From the NCBI RefSeq assembly GCF_958450345.1, contig NC_088784.1, forward strand, positions 57,778,247 through 57,842,246: a stretch of 64,000 nucleotides of DNA, written 5' to 3'. This document shows positions 1-11,764 of the stretch, in pieces. A program made the position numbers and the translations under genes. Positions within the stretch are counted from its first letter, which is position 1, and each line of letters begins with the position of its first letter. The DNA is from Calliphora vicina. Its lineage: Eukaryota; Arthropoda; Insecta; Diptera; Calliphoridae. The notes below the pieces were generated by a model. It made no database searches and had not been told where the DNA came from. It saw only the letters and a program-made list of their open reading frames with translations.

Positions 1-906
1 TGTCGCGTATCAGATTTCGGGTTCTCTCACTAACCCATGAATTAATAGTACTGGCTGCTTTTTTGGCAGACAAAAAATCAATTTGTTCCAATTCACTTTC
101 AAAAGATTTTTTTGCAAAATTATGTACGCTTTGGTCAATTGGCCCAAAGCGAAAATCGTAGTACAATTTATTGGCCATAATAAGTGTTGTGGGTGGAGTA
201 TTTAATGAGGCCGTTTGTAAAATATTTTCAAAAGTTTTGGCAACATATGTGCGATTTTTGGGCATTGCCAACAATTGAGCCAATTCCTCATATAGTTGAC
301 CACTAGACATGGTAAAGATGAATGCCAAAAGTGTTTGCAATGAAATGGGCGAATAGACAAGGTTTTCATTTTGGGCCTTTGAAGACAAGATTCCAAAAAG
401 TTTTTCATTAAAAGTTTCTCCTGTGGACATTTGCCATGTTGAAGAGTGTTGTGTAGTTTTTACATCAAATGCTGGCGAATTTGTTGATAAATCGTTTAAA
501 ATGGAAGTACTTGCAATTGGCTGAGTCTTATTTAATCGGTGCTCTTTATGATGCATAAATGAGTGGTTCTCTGGCAAATCATTTGCATTTCCAAATGAGT
601 TTCTCGAATTAGTATTGTAATTTTGACCCGGTAATTGAGGTGAATTTGATACTGTGGTATTATTTGTATTTCCCAATTGTGTATTATAATTATATTGAGG
701 ATTCATATCTGCTGATTGGTATGTGTTTTTTCCACTGTCCCCTACACTACCGCTTCTTCTATTTGTCATGTTGACATCATATTGAGCATTTAATGATTGT
801 ATCAATATCGCCAAGATAACATCTTAAATAAAATATATTTTTTTATAGAATTTTTTTATATTTATAAACTTCTGTTAAACAATTTATTCTTACAGATTTT
901 CAACAT
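1..906 (-). CDS. secreted serpin, first two exons (partial, 3' part outside window)
   Basis: Serine-protease-inhibitor family protein; 278 residues are visible. Exon 1 is the ATG at 906-904 to base 894 (M-L-K-I plus one base). A 71-bp intron (823-893) has donor GTAAG and acceptor TTTAAG. Exon 2 runs from 822 to the window edge with no stop. Residues 1-18 form a signal peptide ending ...SLNAQ. Residues 19-138 are a low-complexity extension rich in Asn, Ser, Gln and Thr with several N-glycosylation motifs (NMT, NNT, NKT). The serpin core starts near residue 139: the helix A/B segment NLVYSPISLQTLLA at 158-171, LIMANKLYY at 218-226 and the helix F signature STINSWVSERTRNLIRD at 262-278. The reactive-centre loop lies outside, so inhibitory activity and target cannot be judged. 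Long N-terminal extensions also occur in some immune-regulating fly serpins such as Necrotic; a specific orthologue is not claimed. Family assignment is secure, and the exon 1 choice rests on the matching phase and signal peptide. Confidence 0.85.
823..893 (-). other. serpin intron 1
   Basis: A 71-bp AT-rich intron on the minus strand. It begins GTAAGAATAAA at 893 and ends TATTTTATTTAAG at 823. It interrupts codon 5 after its first base (phase 1); joining the exons gives Tyr and a continuous hydrophobic signal-peptide core. Confidence 0.7.
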
Positions 907-1002
907 TTTTGTTCGTTTACTTTTAGCTACACAAGTTCTAAAGACAACGAACTATAAAAAAAAATAAAAATATTACTCGCTGTTAATTCTGTTTGAAAAC
1001 TT

Positions 1003-1011
1003 GATTATATA
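1003..1011 (-). promoter_or_regulatory. possible TATA box of the serpin gene
   Basis: The minus strand reads TATATAATC about 100 bases upstream of the serpin start codon, at a plausible core-promoter distance. The region is so AT-rich that chance occurrence is likely, and no clear initiator motif was found at the expected spacing. Confidence 0.25.
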
Positions 1012-1313
1012 CGAAGCTTGAAATTAATACTGACTTTAGTTGTTTAAATATTTTTTATTTTATACTTGGAATGACAATATTTGCTCAGAGCTCTTTCTGT
1101 GTTTGTTAACCCCCTAAAGAAGGCCGACTACAATTTGGATACAAAATTGAATAGTAGTATATTTCGTGTATTTTTCATCGGAAATCTGGTAATTCCAATA
1201 TTTTAGCTTTAAAGAAATAATATATGTATCTGAGACTCAGTAGATCAGTTTTGATATAATTTTAAACACTATGCTGTACATTGAGAGATACTTATTTAAG
1301 CCCATTATTTAAG

Positions 1314-2130
1314 ATTACAATGAGACTGTCTGATAACTAGTCCAAAGAAGTCAACTCATTGGATACAGATACTGGTTAGAAGCGTCAGTTACCTTACTAG
1401 CTATGTACTGGTTACTTGATCAGCTACATGACTAGTTATTTTAACACGTGAATGCCCTAGGCAGTAGATCAATTGATCCTTTTTAATTACAATGGGACTG
1501 TCTGATAGCTGGTAAAAAGTAGTGAACGCATTGGATTCACATACTGGTTATGTAGCTTCAATTACCTTACTAGATACATAACCAGTTATTTCAACATGTA
1601 TGGTTCCTAATTAACCTCAAATAGTCAGCTAAAACAAAATATCATAGACAATCCAATAAACGATTGCTTGTAAACAAACCTTCCTTCAGCAACTCTCCAA
1701 TAGGTTGCTTCTGATGGGTAAAATAACTATTTTTTAAAGTGCACCACAAAATAAACGGTTAAAGTTTAATCACTTACTAAGAGACACTAAAGTGGCTATT
1801 GTCTTCACGCTATGTTACATGGGATATCAGTATACTTAAGCAGACATAAAAAGAAACTCTATGAGAATAATATCAACACAATTTGTATAAAACCTCACAA
1901 AACATTTAAGATGATTACACCCTAGATTACTTAGAGACACTTAAGTGACAATTGCCTTCACGCTAGATTACCTGGGATGTATAAAGTAACCAATTGTCTT
2001 CTATCTGCACTACAAAGAGCACATACGTGCAAAATGGCCTAAAATATATAAATTGGAGTCAGCCATGTGTTATGAGTCATGTTATGAGTTATGTGTCATT
2101 AGTGACAATTACTGTCTATAAGGTATACAT
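1314..2130 (+). repeat. dispersed repeat complex (family with GCTAGATTACCTGGGATGTA), with internal duplication
   Basis: Two related units, about 1314-1435 and 1485-1600, share ACTGTCTGATA, CATACTGGTTA-like and CAGTTACCTTACTAG-like words. They are followed by a segment with GCTAGATTACCTGGGATGTA, AAAGTAACCAA and CAAAGAGCACATACGTG (1917-2045). A shorter relative lies at 1772-1840. The same segment recurs at 2885-3090, 5600-5905 and 48299-48485, so this is a dispersed multi-copy element. No coding region or terminal inverted repeat was recognised; its class is unknown. Confidence 0.6.
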
Positions 2131-2884
2131 TGACTGCTTGCTTAACTGTTGGGTTCCTTAAATATAAATCACACTTGGATTTACATTACTTGTTGTACCA
2201 CCTGTAAGCGGTTAAACAAATACTCATTGAAATAAAGAGAGGCACATGCATAATAATCTTAAGTCGTATTCTCTTAAATGTTTTAGCTCTAAAAATGCAT
2301 ACATTGAACCATCTTTAAGGCAATGATTACAAAAAAGATTATTCACATTAACACTAAAATTCCAATATATAGATGGAATTTGTAAATATTTTGTTCAAGG
2401 AAACTTATTTTTTGTTTATTCTGATAACACAACGATATAAAAACTACCCTTTTCCAAAATTATTGTGGAATTTATGATTTTAACTTCGCAGACTACAGAC
2501 AATTTACGGTCAGTTTTTTAATTGCCAATATATGTACTCAGATTCAGTTCCGTAAAATTATGGCTTTGCCGTATATATATATACTCTTAACGTTAAAAAG
2601 ATTTAGTCGTGGAGCCTCAAGATTAGAGGTGAAATTATATATATGAGTATGTTTAATATTTAATATGAAATATTTCTTTTTAATTTAAACCATCTTTGTA
2701 CACTGGATCGTTGCACAGTGGGAAATTTTGTCCGTTTTCTGATCATAATTCTGTAACTTTTTATCTGTTAAAGATAAATACCTACTATTTTACACCAATA
2801 ATTTTGACCTGTTTTAATATGCAACTTCTTAATTTAAATTAAAGGCTACTAGACGCAGTGGGTACAGTAGAAAAAAGTTTAAAG

Positions 2885-3090
2885 TGACTGAACCCTAGAT
2901 TACTTGGTACACTAAAGTGACGATTGACTTCACGCTAGATTACCTGGGATGTATAAAGTAACCAACTTTCTTCTCTCTGCATTACAAAGAGCACATACGT
3001 GTCAAATGACCCAAAATTATGTTAATTGGAGTCAGCAAAATAATGAATCATTAGTTAAAATTACTATATATAAGGGATATATTGACTTAT
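2885..3090 (+). repeat. second copy of the GCTAGATTACCTGGGATGTA repeat
   Basis: Matches 1917-2130 over about 200 bases with scattered substitutions, including the words CTAGATTACCTGGGATG, AAAGTAACCAA and AAGAGCACATACGTG. The match continues into the downstream part (TATAAGG..ATATATTGAC), so copy boundaries extend beyond the most conserved core. Confidence 0.6.
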
Positions 3091-3458
3091 TTAGTAGTCA
3101 ATGCAGAACTGATGGGTAATTTGCATACGAAATACATTTGTTTAACAACAGTTCCGTGTTCGTCTTTAACCAAAACCGCGTTTTTTCATGGCCAAAATCT
3201 GTCAATTATTCTTTAGATTGTTTTTCTGAAGTATTTTCAGTAGAAAAAATTAAATGTTAGATATGGAAAACAAGTTTTTTATTATATTATAAGGAAATTT
3301 TCCAAAACAATATATCGAGCCCTAACCGCGAAAATAACGTTTTGGAGCTTACGTTATTTTTACCGTCTCTGCTTTACAAAGAAAAAATATTTTCTTACAG
3401 TAAACATTTTTTATAAATCATAGTAAAGATTTAACATAATTAGTAGGTGCTTAGGAAA

Positions 3459-5075
3459 TTAAGGCGCATCTTCTTCATATATATCGTTGAAGGCGTCTTT
3501 AATATTTTGGGAATCTTTTAGGGTAATATAGTCGTTATAAAAACATATTTTTATTGCAAAGAGCTTTTACATCTTTGAATTTATGTGACGAAATTTTTAA
3601 TTCTGTGTTGTATAGCGGATGAGGTCCACGCACCGTAGAAGTATTTAAATCAATGTTAATAGGCTTTTCCTCGCTATTGTCTAAATAGCTGTATTTAATT
3701 GTAATCACGGTTGTATTAAAAATTGCAGATCAGAGAACATTTTCCAGTTTAGAAACCGAATAACTGTAGGCCACTCACTAGGAGCCCATACAGTTCGGTT
3801 TCGAGTAAATGATTATATTGTGCTGTTAATAGAATCAAGAATAGAATCAATCATGGTAAGACATGGTGTAAGTAAGTAATTTTAATAGATTTAATGAATT
3901 TGGATGATATAATGAAATAAGCTATCATGATTAACATGGCTTTATTATGATTTTGCAGACACAGCTATCCCAATACAAACTTAAATAGTTAACAGTTTTC
4001 CGTTCATCTAAAATAAGGAGTTATTTGTACATTGCAGTACAAATTTCATTAAAACATCGTTTGTCGTCTTTTTCACCCCATAAAAAACACAATCCATAAA
4101 CACTTAAATTGTAATACTAGTATTTTCTTGAATAAAACAGTGTAGTATTTATACCCTACACCACCATAGTGGGGAGGGCATTATGCGTTTGTGCAGATGT
4201 TTGTAACGCCCAAAAATATTAGTCTAGCACCCACCTTAAAGTATACCGATCGACTCAGCATCACTTTCTGAGTCTATTAAACGATGCCCGTCCGTCTGGC
4301 TGGCTGTCAATGTAAAGCTTGAGCGCAGAGTACAGGTCGCAATTTTGTACATATAATTTTTTCGGCCCAAGGCTGAAATCGGTCCATTATTTCAACTAGC
4401 CCCCATACAAATTTAATACCGAAATTGGACTTTATCCGTCATAAATGTTTAATTTATATGGTTATATCCACAAATTTTGCTCCAAATAAGTTTTATATAT
4501 ACGGAATTCATGTCACCAAATGTTATTGTGATCGGCCCATAATTAGTTATAGCTCCCATATAAGACCCGCTTCCAAAAATCACTTTAACGTGCATAAATC
4601 TCTTAAAAATGTTGGTATACACATAAAATTCAACATAAATAACTTTCATGTAAATAAAAATAAATCACACGACCTAATTTCATGGTGATCGGTCCATAAT
4701 TGGTCATAGCTCCCATATAAGCCCATTTCGAAAATCATTCAAATATATAAATTATTGAAATTTTAAAAGAAATATGATTTTGCTCTTTTTCTTAGAGTAG
4801 GGTATTATATGGTCTGGCTTGACCAACCATAATTTCTTACTTGTTTTACTATGAGGCATATTCAAAACTTTTTTAAGGTCGAAACTAGCACATAAAAACA
4901 AAACATTTTTCCTCCTTTGTTTTTGTTCCTTCAAAAAAATTCTTAAACTTAAATTCTTCTGTTTGAGACTGCTGTCTAAATATTTTCCTTGATCACATTT
5001 AGTACATCTATCTTTTTGTATTTCAATTTCTTTTGATTTTCTCTCTAGTTCTTCTCCTACTCTTACTTTCATTTA
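3459..5075 (-). pseudogene. decayed transposon-type protein gene, interrupted by an inserted repeat
   Basis: Read on the minus strand, 5072-4850 and 4147-3459 hold pieces of one protein in shifting frames. The upstream piece begins MKVRVGEELERKSKE and ends near FDLKKVLNMPHSKTS. Directly beyond the inserted element (4150-4847) the frame resumes with LFYSRKY then YNLSVYG. Later pieces read YLSLYWDSC, VWAPSEWPTVIRF, ITIKYSYLDNSEE, RGPHPLYNTELKISSHKFKD and YNDYITLKDSQNIKD before a terminal TAA at 3459-3461. The order and wording fit, from memory, a family of uncharacterised insect and cnidarian transposon-derived proteins (possibly the DUF7869 group); this family name needs a search. Several frameshifts and internal stops show it is dead. 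No function is claimed. Confidence 0.6.
4150..4847 (+). mobile_element. non-autonomous TATACCC repeat inserted in the pseudogene
   Basis: Starts ATACCCTACACCACCATAGTGG and ends GTAGGGTATTATATGGTC..., so the ends carry a short inverted repeat (ATACCCTAC / GTAGGGTAT). The last 40 bases hold an imperfect hairpin (4808-4831, TATGG paired with CCATA) followed by TTTCTTACTTGTTTT. It contains the widespread motifs GCCCGTCCGTCTGGCTGGC, GTACAGGTCGCAATTTTG and repeated CATAGCTCCCATATAAG. Small open frames inside are incidental. It separates two parts of the same decayed protein, so it inserted later than that gene. Confidence 0.65.
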
Positions 5076-5599
5076 CTGCCCTTTTTTGCTTTTATGTCGC
5101 TTGCGTTATTTTTGCGGTAAAGAAAAAAGGTGAGTGTCGCTTACGATATAATTGAAATTGCGATATCTCAGTATATATAAACACTTAGTTTTCATTATTT
5201 CGGGTGTTGATGCGCACGAAAGTTTTCTATCGATTTTCATTAAAAAGTCAATTTTGAAAAAAATGGCGCTTACCTTATTTTTGTATGGTGAAAGCAGACC
5301 CAACAGTGGATAGCAGGATTTTAGATCATAATGATTCATCCACTTTCTCTAAGATAAATCAGTGTAAAAATGTCATTGGATTTCTTTAAATTTGTTTATA
5401 TTGCATAACACTAATTGCTGCAGATCAAGTAACCTTCTGCTACGAATTTATTTAAAAATAAATTACATACATACATATGTATTTCCTTACAATTAAATTT
5501 CAAAATGAGTTTTGAATGTTTGTTTTTTATTTTAATGTAAAATTTATGACATCTTTTAAAAATAAAGTTTTACTTGTTTTTAAATTTCCGAAAAAGCTT

Positions 5600-5905
5600 G
5601 TCCATTGTATTCACATACAGTTTACATAGAGTCAGTTACTGGTTATTTCAACATGCACGGCTGCCAAACCTAAGCTAATTAAACACAAATAGTAAGTTAA
5701 AATGACATCTCCAGCCAATAGATTACTTCTGGTGGATAAAATAACTACTTTCTAAACTCTAAATTATTTAGGGACACTTAAATGGCAATTGACTTCAAGC
5801 TAGATTACCTGTGATGTAAATAGTAACCAATTGTATTCTCTCTGCAAAGAGCACATACGTGTCAAATGACCCAAAATATATAAATTGGCGTCAGCCATCT
5901 GCCTC
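5600..5905 (+). repeat. third copy of the GCTAGATTACCTGGGATGTA repeat
   Basis: Carries CAGTTACTGGTTATTTCAAC, CTAGATTACCTGTGATGTA, TAGTAACCAATTGTATTC and CAAAGAGCACATACGTG in the same order as 1500-2045, with a shorter middle. A divergent truncated copy. Confidence 0.55.
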
Positions 5906-5909
5906 TACT

Positions 5910-6895
5910 ACTTGTAAAAATCGACTACTTGTAAAAATGTTATGTATATACCCGTAGCATTTTTCTATATTATTGTTTTACAAATGGGAAATTCAGTGTT
6001 AATACTTTTATCTTCGGGGTTTTCCAAAGAGAAAACGCAAATCGTGTTTTAATCAATTGTACAATAAAATTTATGAATGGTTTTAAAGCATGTTGTTTAT
6101 TTTTTGAATGCCAATGTGAATAATAACAGTTTCAAGCTGAGTAATTAAAATGGTGTGTTTTTATTTACAAAAATATTACTGTTCTAATAATTTTGTTAAT
6201 ACAAAAACCAATTATTTCGTTGGTGCTCTTTAAACCTTACTTTGGCATATTTATGTATGTATACTAGGATCGTCCGGTGGCCGAAATTCGAACCCATTTT
6301 TTAAACGCTTTTTACCACTTTTATGGAAAGAATTTTGAAACAATTTTTAATATTGTTCATATCTAGAGAAAATAACCTTTTAAACCATATATGTTTCATC
6401 AATATTGGTGAACAATAACATACTTAAAAGTGTACCACAAAAAAACGTATGGCCTATTTATATATAAAGATATGTATACAGTTTTGTTACTTCCAAAATA
6501 ATATACCTTGGTTTGTTTTATGATGTTTCCTTAATAGTTTGGCTTTAGTGAATTTGTAAAAATGCATCACTATAGGGACAAAACAAAAACTTTCGACAAT
6601 GCGTCAAACCTTCCCTACCTGGTGCGGAAGTCGCTCAATTCCATGTTTACTTACCTATGTTTGTCTCTATATTTTCCTTAAAATCAGTTGCTTTTCAAAA
6701 CAGAATATTTTTAGGCATCTTTATATAATTCAGTGTCTGATATTTATAAACCTCAGTAAGGTTTTGATTTTGATTATTCAAAGAAAAATATAATTGATTA
6801 GTTACAAATTTGAATAATACAGATTACACAGATATGAATCAGCTGATTCTAGTAATATGGCAATAGAAAATTTTGAAATACGTGCATTTTTTTTG
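5910..6895. other. intergenic, no gene recognised
   Basis: AT-rich sequence with no supported gene. A fragment near 6268-6300 (GATCGTCCGGTGGCCGAAAT) looks like the end of an old element. The 64-codon frame at 6599-6793 has no recognisable motif. Confidence 0.5.
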
Positions 6896-6896
6896 G

Positions 6897-8240
6897 TTCC
6901 TATTTATAATTTTGCCATACCTTGGTCCTCTTTTTTATAAATATAGGTCGTAATTTTAGACCGAATGGACTCGATTTTTTTTGTTAGTTAGACAACTAAA
7001 TTACAAATAATAAAGAAGAAATTTCAGAGCAATATCAAATATTTATTCAAAAATAAAAGATTTTCAATTTAGATATTCGAAAAATAGTTGAATTTGGCTA
7101 TTTTTTGGGTGAAAAGGTGACTTAACTCTTTTTTTATTAAAAATAAACTTTCTTTAAGAACATATCGCACTCGTTCAACAATACTGTATTAACTCAAAAT
7201 TTTAAAATTGTCAGTAGAGGACAAAAACTGTTCGTGATTACATTTTAAGAGAATTTGAAAATCCGAATACATCATAGTAAGCAAATACCATTTGAAAAAA
7301 TATTTACATTATTTTTCTTTAAAAATTTTGCAATTATTGCAAAATTAATCTATTTGTTGAGTACTACCATTTTTCTGGAACTTCTCGATATATGTTTGTA
7401 TTATTTTATCAACAAAACAGTATCAACTCAAAATACAACCAAATTTAAATAAAACAATTTGATTATTTTTAACTTAAATAAAGGCTCAATTCAAAATAAT
7501 ACATTTTTTTATGAAAATATACGATGTATTTCTATTTAAATTTTTGTATTAACTCAAAATAATACCTTTTTGTTGACACAAGGTAGTCACTAATTATCAC
7601 GAAAATGGTCTCAAATGTGGTTTCCATGTACTACTTTTCGAATATGTCGCCCCTACGACTTTCGGAATATGACCTATTTTTTATCAAAATTTCAGCCACA
7701 TGTTCTAAAACCCCAAAGCTGGGATCAGAAAACGGAAAGCAGCTTTAGAAACATGATGTGTTCCCTATTAATCTCCAAAGTACTTTCTCAGCCCAGAAGG
7801 AAATGTGGACCCCATGGACAAAATTATAAAAAAATATAATTTTTGGGATTTTCGCTACAATTTTTAGGAATTAATTACACACTTTAGAATGACAAATTTA
7901 AAAAAAATTTGAAAATTTCATTCAGTTTTGTTAATATAATAAATAAAGATTTTATTACATATTACATATTTATTGAGATTCTAAAACTGAAATATGTATC
8001 AAAATTTGAATAGGAATGCAAATATTAGGAACAACTTGATACAAATTTATTCCGAACTATTTTTTTTTGTTTATACATATAAGTTAATTTTTGGTCTTAC
8101 AAAAATTAGAAGTCAATATCTCAATTAGATTCAAAAATATGTCACTTTAAAACTCTGTCCTTCTAAAATATTGCAGTTTTTCATACCTTTTAAACTGAAA
8201 AATATTTCTTTGGCTGAGTTATGATATTTTAAAGTCAGGA
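6897..8240 (+). repeat. diverged copy of the CAGTGGGGCAG-family repeat (5' truncated)
   Basis: Aligns with 40820-41470 in the same orientation. Shared words include GTTAGTTAGACAACTAAATTA, GAAAAGGTGACTTAACTC, AATATGTCGCCCCTACG, TGTGTTCCCTAT and GTCAATATCTCAATTAGAT. Insertions of unrelated AT-rich sequence interrupt the match around 7150-7600. The open frame at 7615-7839 lies in the repeat and has a counterpart at 41220-41423, so it is not a host gene. Confidence 0.6.
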
Positions 8241-8289
8241 TTCTCCCAAATGTAGCATAACACAATCACCTATGATTTTTTTTTAAACG

Positions 8290-10230
8290 CACACATTTGT
8301 ATGAAAAAACTGAAAAGGTCGAAAATCAAGATATCTAAAAAATTAAATTTTTAATTGATTTTTATTTAGGTACGTGTTTTGCAAAGTTACTTTATTTGAA
8401 AGGCTCTTGCCACCTTTAGAATATCGTAATTTCACTACATTTGTTTATAAAGTACTAAACGAAGTGATCGAGAAAAACTAAAGTATTTCTGATTTCTAAG
8501 GACTCCAATTAGACAGAATTGCTATATAAGAATCGCTGCATATGTTCTCTGCATTGATTAAAAGTATCAAGCAATATTTTTTAAAAAGAAATATTATCAA
8601 AAAATACAATCGAACCTTTCCATTCCTGCTTCATTTACAAATATCGCTATATCCTTCTTAGAAATTTCGTTTAACCTCAGAGATTTCTTAAATTCTATTT
8701 AAAAATATCCATTTTCTTTCAAAATGTTTAAATAAATCAGTTTGTTTCAGATCAACTGTCTATCAATTTATGTATTATAGTTTAACTTCAGAATTAACTT
8801 CAAGACCAACATGTTTATTCCCAAATACCAGCATTCGTATAAAAGTAAAATGAATTTTAATGAAACTGTTAAAGTGGCAATTGTAGAAGGGGTTAAATGT
8901 TAATTACATGTTTACGACCTGTTTTCGGTTCTTTTAGTTCTTAATATTTGCACAAGAAAAGCCTGAAGAAGTGTCTTAAGTAGAATGGGCGGATACAAAA
9001 TTGTCAGTGTTTTTTTTATATAATTTTACTTAGCTTGAAAACATGAGAATCGTTAACACTGCTTAACAAATTGTGTAAATTTAATTATAGAAAAATACAC
9101 ATGATTTTGTTGAATTTAGTCAGAAAATGCTAATAAGAAAAATAATTGTTTATTTTACTTTCAAATTGTTGTCCAATTGTTAAAAATTTTAAATTTTATA
9201 CAAGTTTATAAATCCAAGTCATCTAATTGCATTACTCCTAGACAAATGTGTACAAGGGTATGATATTTGACTGCAAGTTCATTTGTATTTTATTTTCAGC
9301 GCATTTAACTTTTAACATAGAATTCCAATCAACCATTGCTTGTTGGCATTTTTATACAAACGGAAATTCCATATTTTTCAGCCTATTCCGAGTAGTTACC
9401 AATTAAAATTTCTTGCAAAATAACAAAATAAATTCGCTGCAAAACCATTAATCTTTAAGATTAATTAAAAGCTCGTTTAATTAAATGAAAGGTGTTTAAA
9501 AATAAGACATACAATCATAAATACTCATTATAAAAAAGTTCATCGTACACAGTGACCAGTGCTGAGCGTCGTACATTATTTCGAATCTCTGTTTTAAATT
9601 TGTTTGTATTTTTTTTTCTTCTTTTAGATGTATTTATTCTGACAAACCTGTCAACATGTTGCCAAGAACATTTATGTATGGGGTGCATACAAGAGATACA
9701 AAAAAAAGTTGCACTTGCAGAAACAACCAAAAGACAGACAAGCGACACGACACCACGACTTGACTTGGTTTGAGTCGAATGGAGTCGACTTGACTTGGTT
9801 AGCAGTGGTGTTTTTATTTGTTTTTTTCGTTTTTTTTTTGCATTTAACACAACGTAACCAATATTTACGCATAATTAACGTAACAACAGTTTAGTTAAAG
9901 TGCATTTATTTAAATTGTATCTATTTGTTTGTTTGCAGCCTGCTAAACTTTAAACAGCAGCAACATTGTGTATTTACTCACTTGCAAACTCTGTCATTAT
10001 TGTATGTCTTTAGAACTGCTGTGTTTCTGATGGAGTGGCGCAGGCGCATTTTGTATTTAACTTTAGTTTTTATTCTCAAATGAATAAATTTAAGTTTTAT
10101 GCACATATATTAACACAAACACAATAACACTCCTATACATATTTACTTACTTTCATACTTATTTATAAAAAGAGAAAAATTACAAGTCCATACATACAGA
10201 GAGAGATACATTAAGGTATATAGTTGCACT
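8290..10230. other. intergenic, no gene recognised
   Basis: AT-rich unique-looking sequence. Around 9515-9894 several frames are open on both strands at once, with Lys/Phe/Val runs from A and T tracts, which argues against coding. A short direct repeat GACTTGACTTGGTT occurs at about 9758 and 9787. Confidence 0.5.
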
Positions 10231-10399
10231 TACAGTGTGGGTCATAAATAGTAATACTAGATTTTGATATAAAATTATAAGCTATAAATCTTTTATTTAT
10301 GCCATATGTTTTACAGGTTATGTAATAACGATTTAAAAATACTTTTATTTTTTATTAATCTGCGGGAAATGTTTGTCAATTGCTTTTACTGCACTAGTC

Positions 10400-10775
10400 C
10401 CATAACATATGGGCAATTCCATGTCATCGTACGTGACATTTGTACTTCTATAGAGTGGAATAGATTTTGCAAAAATAAGAGTTCCATTCAGAGGGTAATA
10501 TATTTAAAAAAATAATAAGTTCTTTCGAAACATTGTTGTCCAAAATATCGAGCGAAATAAGGGTATATCGTACGTGACATAAAACGGAAGTAATTTTGAG
10601 GTACATGTTGAAATATGCGAATCGTTGGAAGCGCTAAGTTTTCTTTTAATTTCTTACACTAAACCAAATATTTTTGCTTTACAATCCGTCATATTTAAAT
10701 AAAATCAATCTTTGGTTTTATATTAAATAACATTTAATAACGTACGTGACATACCATACATGACAGATTTTATTC
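10400..10775 (+). repeat. repeat carrying three CGTACGTGACA motifs
   Basis: The sequence CGTACGTGACAT appears near 10428, 10568 and 10741. The segment between the second and third matches 47940-48190 in inverted orientation (shared: AACATTGTTGTCCAAAATAT, ATAAAACGGAAGT, TTTCTTACACTAAAC). It is therefore one end of a dispersed element. No coding capacity was seen. Confidence 0.55.
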
Positions 10776-10861
10776 TTATAGTAAAACTATATATCGTCCC
10801 CTCAACAAAACAATAGTGTATAAGCATATACATCATTACTGCATAATAAGAATCTACATTA

Positions 10862-11030
10862 GGGTGGGTCAATTTGTTCGGGCCCAAAAAACGTGGTAAA
10901 GCGTATAGCAAATTCGTAATCTACGGAAAATTCTATGAACTTTTTCAGAAGAAACCATGGTTCTAAAATCAAAATCGAGCTTCCGGTTTTTTACGAGAAG
11001 ATTTGGAGCTCAAGACCTCTTTTGCTAGGA
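10862..11030 (+). repeat. one-armed relative of the AGGGTGGGTCGA inverted-repeat element
   Basis: Begins GGGTGGGTCAATTTGTTC after a TA and continues CGTATAGCA, ATCTACGGAAAATTCTA and GAAACCATGG. The same order occurs in the left arm of 11765-12047 and the right arm of 57102-57391. The second arm is absent or unrecognisable. Confidence 0.5.
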
Positions 11031-11764
11031 GACCTCGGGTATGTTCAATTTTAAAAATAATAATATTTCTTCGTTTGTGTTCCGATTTCAAAAAAATGAC
11101 ATATATATAGAATCTTCTCGTCGAGTACTACATACTACTGTTATAAATAATCAACATTGATAAATATAGATATAATTTTTCTATTCCTTTATTGAAAGTA
11201 GAATCTTTATATTAAAACCAAAATAAACAATAGTTACCAATATTAATTAGGATTTAGATCGTTGGTGGCCAAACACTACCCCGGGGTAGTTATATTATTC
11301 CGACTAATACATACGCAATACGAATGCTCTCAGTAAAAACACAAAGTAAACTCAAAACAAAAACAATTTCATACAATTTTTTCAGTGCAAAGCACACGCA
11401 TTCCATTTGTGTACTCTTTTATTTTTTCACTACAACATATGCATTTAAAGCACTCTCTCGTTGGCCACCACTGATTTAGATATAAAAGGCTTAGAGTGTA
11501 TTAAAAGCCGACTTTTTAAAAACAACTGGTTTGTCGGAAAATTGATATTTGCAAAATTTGAAAACGTTGAACACGGACAAATTTCTGACATCACAAAACT
11601 TATTTTCAAAGTTGACTACCAACCGTTATTTCATATAAAATGCCGTTACAGAAACTACAATCATAGGGTAACATAGTGACGAGACGTAATTGTCAGAAAC
11701 CTAAGTCTGTTGTCAAAAACCTATCTCTCGCAACAACAAAATACATGCTAGTCAATGTACATTA

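Noticed and set aside
202..408. 68-codon ATG frame on the minus strand
   Set aside because: It is an out-of-frame shadow of the serpin exon, which is open in another frame over the whole interval.
4425..4688. 87-codon frame and its antisense partner
   Set aside because: Inside the TATACCC repeat; similar phrases occur in non-coding copies elsewhere.
6283..6295. GGGTTCGAATTTC on the minus strand, like a tRNA B box
   Set aside because: No A box, no cloverleaf arms and no acceptor stem around it; it belongs to a GATCGTCCGG repeat fragment.
9515..9894. Four overlapping open frames on both strands
   Set aside because: Simultaneous openness on both strands comes from T/A tracts; composition is Lys/Phe-rich with no motif or splice signals.
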